A stretch of 64,000 nucleotides of DNA, from the NCBI GenBank assembly GCA_017506865.1, contig JAFCMP010000434.1:62001-126000 (forward strand), read 5' to 3'. Positions within the stretch are counted from its first letter, which is position 1; each line of letters starts with the position of its first letter. Made by a program: the position numbers and the translations under genes. Of this stretch, positions 1 to 9,700 are shown one piece after another. This DNA comes from Tribonema minus. Its lineage: Eukaryota; Sar; Xanthophyceae; Tribonematales; Tribonemataceae. The notes under the pieces were generated by a model. It ran no database searches. It was not told where the DNA came from and worked only from the letters and a program-made list of their open reading frames with translations.

Positions 1-713
1 AAGTGCGCAGTAGGGGCGTCACATGTTGCGGTACGAGTCTCGCCGCGCTCGAGCGTGCAGCCGCGAAGATCCACCTAGCAATGGCGGCGACGGAGCGTGC
101 AAGCGGGCGCAGCGGCTGTGCACGCGCGGTCAGCGATCGACACGGCCATTGCGCGACCACGCCACAGGGGCACAGGCATATGCAATAGAACGTGATGTTG
201 CCGATGCGGAGAGACTTGAGGCAAGCAGCGGCGAGTGCAGGTTCATGTGGCGGCGGCTACAGCGACAGCGTGCAGCACGGGTGTCACATGTTGAAGTACG
301 AAAGGCATGACCTCAGGGCATGGTCATGCGGATGGGGATGGGGCCCCCCCGTCCTCGCATGCGATGGGCTCGCTGCCCCTTGAAGGCACGCATGACAAAC
401 TTCAAGTTCAGCCGCGCACGGGCGGTGCAACCGCATTGCAACTGACCGCGGCGGCACAGCGCGCAGGCAGGCGCGATCAGCCGTCAGCGTCGGCGCCTGA
501 ACGACACGGCCGCTGCGCAGCCGGTCGTGTCACGTACGCCATAGAGAGAGCGGGCGTAGAATGTGCGCGGGGAGAGACGTGAGGTGGGCAGCAGCTTGCA
601 GCAGTTGACACAGGCCAACGACACTGGGCACGCAGCTGCCACAGAGCCCCAAGCAGGGTCGTCCATGCTTTGAGACATCTCCTGACCTCACTTAGCCACG
701 CATAAAAGCTTAC
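1..713. other. Intron or flank beyond the last visible kinase exon; no supported exon
   Basis: The last kinase exon I can place ends at 714 with a clear minus-strand donor (AAT|GTAAGC) in the middle of a PH domain, so at least one more exon must lie at lower coordinates or outside the window. I see no exon here that continues a PH fold. The reading frames present are short, overlap on both strands and resemble nothing known to me. Confidence 0.5.
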
Positions 714-3700
714 ATTTTCGATGTGGCCTCCGTCCTTGTAGGCAATGAGCTCGCCCCCCTTGAGCACGAACCAGCGCTTCTTCCAGTTCCTGAAGCCCAG
801 GCCCTGGTTCTTGACGTGCAGGTAGCCCATCTTGCTCGGGATGAAAGCCTGGCTGTTGTGCTGGCTGTCTGCGCGCGCGACAGCACCCGGAGGTTGGGGG
901 CCAAGAAGGGGGAAGGGGGGGGGGGGGGGTAGGTCAGCACGCTGCCGACTCCACAGGAGCTTTCTAGGGGGTGCAGAGCCCACGGCGGTGGACGCGCAAG
1001 TAGTTTTGGGCTCAGCAGTTGCGTTGGAAGCAGTGCAGATGTGCCGATTGCGCGGTGCGAGCGCTGCGTAAAGCGCGCAGTTGCACGGGAAGCGCATATG
1101 CTTAACCATAACCATGACCCTCACCCTCACCCTACACACAAACGCATGCAGGCAGCCTTTCCCTGGGCCTGGTTGCCAAGGAACTTCAGAGGTACTACCC
1201 TTCGACAGAGCTTCTCGCTCACCGTGCCCGAGGACTGGCGACAGGCCCTGCGCGCCCCTGTTGGCTTCAGGGCAGCAGCGGCTGCATCTCGGAGAGTTGA
1301 TAGGCTGGCGCTGACCCTAACCCTTCTCCTAACCCTCATATTTTAAAACCCTGTTACGCCAGGGCTGGCCCTAACTCAAACCCCCTTGACCCTCATCGTC
1401 ATCCTCATCTCAACCGTGCAAACAGCGCTCACCGTGCCCGAGGATTGGCGACAGGCCCTGCGCGCCCCTGTTGGACTGCGGCGGCAGCGGCGGCATCTCC
1501 GAGGGGTAGTCGGAGGCGTCGGTGGGGGTGGCGGCGGGGCGCTCCGGGGGGCGCGGCGCACGCCCTGACAGCGATGCCTGTGCCAGCGCCTGCTCGAGGG
1601 TCTCCTGCAAGGGGTAGGTAGGTATGGCATGTGTGAGGGGGGGGGGGGGGGGGGGAGGGGAGGGGGGGTGAGGGGGTATAGTCGCGTGCCCCGAGAGCGA
1701 CGCCTGCGCCAGCGCCTGCTCCAGGGTCTCCTGGTAAGGGTAGGCAGGTATGGCATGTGGGCGGGGGGGGGGGGGGGGGGGGGAGGGGGGTCAGGGGGTA
1801 TAGTCGCGCGACGCCTGCGCTAGCGCATGCTCCAGGGCCTCCTGGAAGGGGTGGGTAGGTATTGCATGTAAGGGGGGGGGGGGGGGGGGGGGTATGGTGT
1901 GGGTACGCTTCGTCTCGGGGTGTTCTGGAAGGGGTAGGTTTGGCATGTGTGTGGGAGGGAAAGGGGGGGGGGGGAGGGGGGGGATGGTGAGGGTAGGTTG
2001 GGTATGCTTCGTCTCAGGGTGTTCTGGAAGGGGTAGGTTTGGCATGTGTGTGGGGGGGGGGAGAGAGGGGGGGGGGTTGGTGAGAGCATAGATGGGGCAT
2101 GTGCAGAGGGTTTGGGGTATGCTAAAAAAAGTCTCGGGGTCTCGTGAGGGGGATAGCGCGTGGTCTTGGGTGGAGAGTGACTGTGAGAATGTATGGGCAT
2201 GTGTGGAGAGTTTTGTACGCTTTCGGGGTCCAGTGAGTGAGGAGTATGTGTGCACGGAGGGTGAGAGTGTGCGTGAGAGTGCTGTATACGCATACGGCAT
2301 GGAATGCACAAACGACGCGGTGCGGTTTCGCGGTCAAAATGGTGCGGTGCGGCGCTGTCACGGCGACCCTCGCCCTGACCACGAGTGCCAAACCTTGACC
2401 CTAGTGCGCATCTCAATCCAAAGGCACCTCGGATTGAAGCTGCTGCCATGCTCAATGTGCCCCACATAGGCGCAAACGACTCAGGCTGTGACTCCGACTC
2501 ACCTCCTCCTCAAGGCGTATCGCACTGTGTGCAGACGGCCGACTTGGACTCAAACGACTGACTCTGATTCATCTCCTCGTGACCCACCTCAAGTACATTT
2601 TCCGAGCGGGACACCGCCAGCAACGGCTTGTTCAATCTCCGACGGCCAAGACTCATCTGCAAATGACTCAGAATCTGACTCCTCTCCTCCTAATCGGCCT
2701 TGCGACGACTGCAGTGCATGCCAGCCTCCATAACTAAGACTCATTACATATGACTCAGACTGTGACTCACCTCCTCCTGATCGGCCTCGAGCATGCCCTC
2801 CACGACGGGCAGCGACGGCAGCGGCGCGGTGTCATCAGGAATTTCCGCCAGCAGGTCCTCCAGCCACGCGCGCGCGTCTTCGGCCGTCGGCCGCAGGTTT
2901 GCCTCGTACTCCAGGCTGCGGAGGGGCGCGGCGGAGGACCGTCACACGTGAAGATACATGCGCGCTGGGTTATGTATGCATCTAGGCTGCGGAGGGCACG
3001 GCGGCGGAGCGCCGCAAGTGAGGATGTATGCTCGGATACAAGCATGCGCGTTGGGTTATGTAGGTAAGGGTTGCCTCGTACTCCGCGCGCCGCAACGGAG
3101 CGTCCACGTGAGGACGCATACGCGTTGGGGTATGTAGGTAAGGTTCGCGTCGTACCCCAGGCCCCGAAGGGCGCCGCGGAGGAGCGTCACACGTGAGGAT
3201 ACATGACGGGGAGCTGAGCTACGCTGCACCGCGCGCGCATGCCAGTACCCTTGTACCATTAATACCAATACAGGCGCTGATGCAATGTGCAGATATCAAA
3301 CAAGCGCCGGCCATTCATCCCGATCCACGTGTGTGTGGCGGCCGTTCGCAAATTCGCATCAAACTTCAGGCGCAAGGCGGAGGGTGGGTTCTCTGCTTCT
3401 AAACACCCCCCGCGCGCCGCAATATCAAGTGTGACTCGCCACTGCAGCGTTTGCGTCACCAGACTGGGCGACGCGTCCGCAGGTACCTCTACTTCCACGT
3501 TTCAACACCTGAACTTCAAGTGTGACTCACCACCGCAGTGAGCGTCACCAGACGGGGGGGCGCGTCACTAGGAATCGGTTCTTCCACAGTTCAACACCAC
3601 ACCTTCAAGTGTGACTCACCACTGCAGCGTGAGCGTCACCAGACTGGGGGGCGCGTCCGCGGGTATTGCGGCGCGCACATCGGCCTCCTCCAGCGTGAAC

Positions 3701-6700
3701 AGATTCTTGGGGTGGCGCTGCGCAAAGCCGGGCTCGAGCTCCGCGCCCTCCCTGCGGTGGCACGCAGCGGACGGCAGTGCTCAGCAAATTAGCATCAGCA
3801 CTCGGCGGCTGCGGTTCAGCTCCGCGCCCTCCCCGCGATGGCGCGCAGCAGACAGCAGTGCTCAGTAAATCAACAGATCGTCAGGGCTCGAGCTCGCGCC
3901 CTCCCTGCGATGACGCGCAGCGGACAACAATGCTCAGCAGTTCATCAGATAGTCAGGGTTCTGGCTCTGCCTCCCTGTAATGGCGCGCAGCGGATAGCCG
4001 GAGTCAGCAGCTCAACGGATCTTCAGCGCTCGGCAGGCTACGCACAGCCGCGGTTCAGCTCCGTGCCGTCCCTGCGCGATGGCGCGCAGCAGACAGCGAT
4101 GCTCAGCGTCTTGCAGCGCGCACAAATTGCTGGTGGTCGTCCGCCAGTGTGGCGCTTCGTGGCGCAGCATAACAGTATTTGAAAGAGTGCGGGCGCTGAT
4201 TGCAACAGGTGCTCAGTTTTGGGCTGATTGCCACATGCTGCTGGTAGGCCTGCGCTCGCGCTTGCTGAAACACCTTCAACTAGCTGACACCTGCTGAAGT
4301 GCAAAGTTGAAGTACAGCCACGGATCTCGGCTGGCAGCGTGTCGCAAGGCCGCGCATGCAAACCGCAGACTACCAACATGGTGAGGGCGGCGAAATGCAC
4401 AACTTCAAAGTTGAAGTGCTGTGCTCACCTGTCCACCTTGCGCCCCTCGCCGATCTTGCGGCGCGTGATGAGCTCCAGCAGCACCATGCCGAACGAGTAC
4501 ATGTCGGCAGGGTGTGAAAAGTCCTCATCAAACAGCATCTCGGGAGCCATGTACTCGTCCTGTCGATTGAGCGGGGGTGGGGGTGGGGGGGGGGGGGGGG
4601 GAGTCCGTCGGTGGATGCTTTCAAATCGCACCACATGAGGAGAGAGAGCTGGAGTTGCTGCAATGGCTAGTGAGAGGAGAAGCACTGCACGTTGTGGCTA
4701 TGCAAGTGCAGCGGCGAATGGCGCCGCACGCGTAGGCGCAACAGCGAAGTTTGTCGAGCGCCGCGACTCGCACCACAAACCTTACTATAGACCTTACCCT
4801 ACGCGCCCTCGCGTACTTCGTGCTGTGCGCTGTATGAGAGAGGAGCTGCGTCGTGCAGCATGCCAGCAGGCGCAGCGTGTGCGCCTTTGTCAACGATGGG
4901 GCCACCGCTCAGCGGCCGCGACTTGCGCTCACCGTCCCGCAGATGGTCATCTTGCCGTCCTTGGCGACCTTGCGTGCCATGCCAACCTTCAACCTCAACT
5001 AATGACGCAGGCGATGCAGAGCAGCAGATTTCGTGCGCTATGCCAAACTTAAACTTAGACTTCAAGTAATGGCGCAAGGCAGCAGCAGCAGGGCTCACCG
5101 TGCCGCAGATGGTCATCTTGCCGTCCTTGGCGACCTCGCGCGCCATGCCGAAGTCGCTGAGCTTGCAGCGCCAGTCGGCATCGAGCAGGAAGTTGCTGGA
5201 CTTGATGTCGCGGTGGATGAGCTCCTGCGAGTGCAGGTACTCGAGGGCCTCGAGCCCCTCCTTGGCGACCCGTATGCGGAACTGCAAGGCAAAATCGAAG
5301 TGGAGGAGCGTGGGCGCGTGACGTGTGAGCGGTGTGAAGCTTGCGCAACGGACGGGAGTTATGGTTAGATTCAGGGTTAGGGCTAGGTTAGAATTGTCAG
5401 GCGCATGGATCCTGTAGCTTAGGGTTTACGAAGGGGGATCCTGCCCTGGGTTCTCAAAGAGCAGTCCCAACCCCCGCTTCCCAGAAGACATCATCCGGAC
5501 CCTATTCGTTGCTAAACATTGCTGCATAACCAACTGTTGTGTAGGTACTCCAGGGCCTCCTCGGCCACCCATATGAAGAACTGCGATTATGCACGTATGG
5601 TGGGATTTGGGTTTTGGCGCAAGTGGCAGCAGTCATGCGAGACAGGCGCCAAATACTCCCCCCGTGACCCCAACCCTGACCCTAACCCTAAAATATCACA
5701 TGACTCGACACACCTTTGTCGGTCCTCCGTGTGAAGATAAGCCCGAGTGAGCGGGTGCACACCGCGTTGCACGGTTGGTGCGCAGTTTATGCGACGAAGG
5801 GCCCGTCGGACGCGCGAAAGGCGCACATCGTTGCAAAGCGTGCGCGCGTGTGTGGCGCGAGGTGTGCGCGGTTGGCGCTGCGCAAATGGTGACGCCATGC
5901 CCCTCAGGCGCGTGAAAACACATTAATCATTGAAAAGCGTGCGCGCATGTCTCATGGGGGGGATCACCTTCAAGCCCAGCTCCTGGTACTTCCTCGGCAG
6001 CAGCTTGAGCAGACGCTCAACTGTTCTGCTGACAACTGCCAGAGACATCATTGTTGTGTGCTCGTACCTTCCAGCCCAGCTCCTGGTCCTTGCGCAGCAG
6101 CAGCTTGAGCAGGTCGCCCCCCGCGGCGTACTCCGTGATGATGTAGACGGCGTGCAGCTGCCCGCGCGACTTGGCAATGACGTTGTAGGCCCTGCGAATT
6201 TGCAACGGCCGTGCTTGAGCTCTTAACGTCGCTCAAAGTGCATTCAATCGACAGCAGGCTTCACGATTCCTTCGCAAATGAACTAATTGCCCTGCGCATA
6301 CAAGACGGCCGCGCGTGGAGGCGCCGCTTACAGTGCATTTAAAGCCAATCAACAGTGGGCTTCGTGATTAACTTTCAAAATGAATAGCGTGGTCTCCGGG
6401 CACGAAACGCAATCTCCTAAGCGCGCATGGTTGAGAGTGCAAGCTGCCAGTGTCATTCATCCTGCGCATTCGGGACGACCATGCGGGCTCGTTTGTTCAA
6501 AGTGCAGTGACAATCAGTGGCGGGGTGTGTGATTGCCCGTGGTCACGGGATCAGAAGCAACGGCCCTGACGAAGCAGGGCTCAGCACGAGGCTGGGTCTT
6601 TGGGGAGCACTGACGTGCCACCTAAGACAGGCTTCGCATCGTCTCCCTAGTTTACTTCTTTTTCTGTAGCAACACATGCCCCCGTGAGTCGGCTGCTTGG

Positions 6701-9700
6701 CTGTCCACCTCTGGCGCGGCGGTGGCGCTATGCGCTGTCAGGTTGTGGGCCTGGCGCGCTTCCTCTTCGATCTACACACACACGCAATCCTCGCCGACAG
6801 GGCAGGCGCGCATGGAGCCAGGGACAGCTGCTGCCAGAGAACGTGCATGATGGCCACCGCGGACGTAATTCCCATCGAAGGGCCCGAGGATGTAGTGCTG
6901 AAAATGAGCTCTCTGCAGAACGTGATAGGCCTGGGTGCAGCTGCGCCAGTCTTTGCGCAGCGCTCTGACGGGCGCGCGCGCCCGCATTCGCGCGCTGCTG
7001 CAGCAGCGAGATCAGCTGGTCGCGATTCAATCAAGCGCAGGGAGGCAGCTGCCGTTTGGGGTGTCTGTGCAAGTGGAATGCGGTGTCAAGCGTATCGCAA
7101 AGGAGAACGAGACGACCACCAAGACGTGCGCCAGGCGCCACCCTGGAAGGCGGCGACCCCCGTTGGGAGTGCGCCGTTGGATTTGAGGCCACTTTCACCG
7201 TTGTGGTGGTTCTCGTGTGTGTGAATGGATGAAGAACAAGAAGAGGTCACCATGGTGTGAGTGGTGGTTCTAGTGTCTGTAAATGGATTTTATTCTTTCA
7301 CGCGCGAGAACCACCATGGTGAGTGAACGCGGTCTCAAATTCATCGACGCACTCCCAGCAGAGGTCGCTGCCTTCCAGGCGGTGTGGCGCCTGGCGCGCT
7401 TCGCGGTGGTCACCCCCTTCCCCCCTGCGATGCGCTTCACAGCAGATCCCACTCGCTCAGACACCCCATTGGCAGCTTCATCCTTGCGCTTGATTGATCG
7501 CGACCAGCTGATCTCGCTGCTGGAGCAGCGCGCGAGTGCATGCGCACGTGCTGGCCAGGTCGCTGCGCGAAGTCTGGCGCAGCTGCATCAGGCCAATCAG
7601 GTTCCGGAGAGAGCCTGCTTGCAGCACTACATCCTGGAGCCCTTCGATGGGAATGGCGTCCGCAGTGGCCATCGTGCACGTTCTGCAGCAGCAGCTCTCC
7701 CTGGCTTTACGCGCGCCTGCCCTGGCGAGGGTTGTGTGTGTGTTCATCGAAGAGGAAGCGCGCCAGGCTCATAACCTGACAGCGCACAGCGCCTTGGCTG
7801 GTTGGTTGTCCACCTCTGGCACAGTGGCGGCGCTATGCGCTGTCAGACCCCTGTGAACACACCTCTGCGGGCGCGGACCAGGTTGTCAAAGACCTGTTGG
7901 CCGCCCACTCATCGGACCGGCGCAGCGGCGCACTTGTGACTTGCTGCTGTACGCTATGAGCCCTGCACGCTTGAGATGGCCAGAGGCCAAAGGAATACTG
8001 CAATGATGATTGTGCACGTGGTGGCTACTTCGCTGCCGAGAGCCTCGGTAGCCTGGCCGCGCGCACTGCGCGATGCGGCAGCGATGCATGTACAACAGAG
8101 CCGCCGCAAGCCTACATGACGAGCTACTCAGGCCTATGCCAGTCGAAATGAGAACAGCTTCCCAGGCCCTTGTGCCCTGCGCATCTACTCTCTGAAGCGC
8201 ATGCATAAACTTAAATACTTGAAGTTGATGAATGTCCACACTTGAAGGTTGTGATGTTCATCAGTTGAAGTTGATGACAGAATCAGCTTAACATTTAGTA
8301 TTTGTTCGGCGGTGCGCTCCTCACGTCCCGTCCGCGCACTCACCCGATGTACTCGAGCATGTTGGGGTGGCGGATGAACTTCAACACCTGAAGTTCGCGC
8401 AGCAGATACTTCTCCAGGTCCTTGCCCTTGCGCGTCTGCTTCTTCACCGCGACCGTGTCGCCAAAGTAGCGCCCCGCGTACACCGTGCTGAAGGCGCCCT
8501 CGCCGATGCTGGGGCCTAGCGTCACGCTGTCGGGGTTGACGTAGAAGTCGCTGTCCGCAAAGTCAGGCAGCTTGTTGCCTGCGCGGCATTTGAGAGGTGG
8601 CGGCGGTGCGTCACTTCAAGGCATACTTCAAGTGTGAGTGTATTCATGAACAACAACGTATTGGGTTGGCGTAGAAGTCGCTGTCCGCATAGTCCGGTTC
8701 GTTGCCTGCGCGGCGCCGTAGGGGGGGTGCCGATGCGTCACTTCAATGCATACTTCAAGTGTGAGGTACTCGTAAACAACAACGTATTGAGTTGACATAG
8801 AAGTCGCTGTCCGCAAAGTCCAGCAACTTATTGCCTGCGCAGCAGTCGTGCGGCACTGCGTCACTTCAAGGCATACTTCAACTATGAATTTGTTGACCAA
8901 ATGAAAAGTTGATCGTCGATCTGCCCACGTGCAGCTCGTTGCCTGCGGCGCAACGTAGCTGTTGCAAGTGGGGCATTGGGATTTGAAGATGTGCTTTAAG
9001 CGGCGGATCGCGAGCGCATTCAGTTCAGTGCCAACCTCAACTTCAAGTGCATGACAATTCCACAACGTTCGGCAGCGTGTTGCCCACGGTGCATGGTTGC
9101 ACAGTGACGCCGGCGCGTCACTTCAAGGCATGCTTCAACAAAATTGGCAATCAGTGACTCTAGTTGCCCAGTGCCAGGCAGATGGCATCACAGTCAGCTT
9201 GAGTCTCACAATAAATGTGGAATATATGGCGATGTTGCAAAGTTTGTTGCCTCCGGCGGACTGCGGCGCAGATGGCACCGTCGCAACTAGTTGAAGGCAC
9301 ACTTCAAGTACATGCGCACAGCATTGCCGTGAAGTGAAGCTGCTTGTAGCGCGCACGACAAGAGGTACACCGTTCTGGCGTGAAGCGGTTCAAGTAATAA
9401 TCGAAGGATAATTGGCACGCATCGGTTCCAGGTGTATGGGCAAATGGCTCCGTGAGAATGGAGCTGCTGGAAGCACATGATGAGATTTAGAGGTTCTGGC
9501 AGGAGGTTGAGGTACTTCAAGTAGCACTTGAAGTACCCAGGTGAGCGCCCCGCCGATGCTGTCCAGGCTCACATACAAGTCAACGTTCTCAAAGACCAGC
9601 TGCTCGCTGCCTGCCGCAGCAGAAAGACCGCCACTTCTGCCGCGGTTCGGAGGTGTCGTTGCCCCCAACGCTTTGACGATACCGCCTGCCGCCTGCCGGC

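Noticed and set aside
6697-7224. 175-codon plus-strand frame as a host gene
   Set aside because: It is one arm of the inverted repeat and the frame is not maintained in the other arm; counted as part of the repeat element.
8579-9615. Regularly spaced repeats suggesting a CRISPR array
   Set aside because: Units are degenerate, contain exon-edge sequence and lie in an intron of a eukaryotic gene; there are no cas genes and no unique spacers of constant length.
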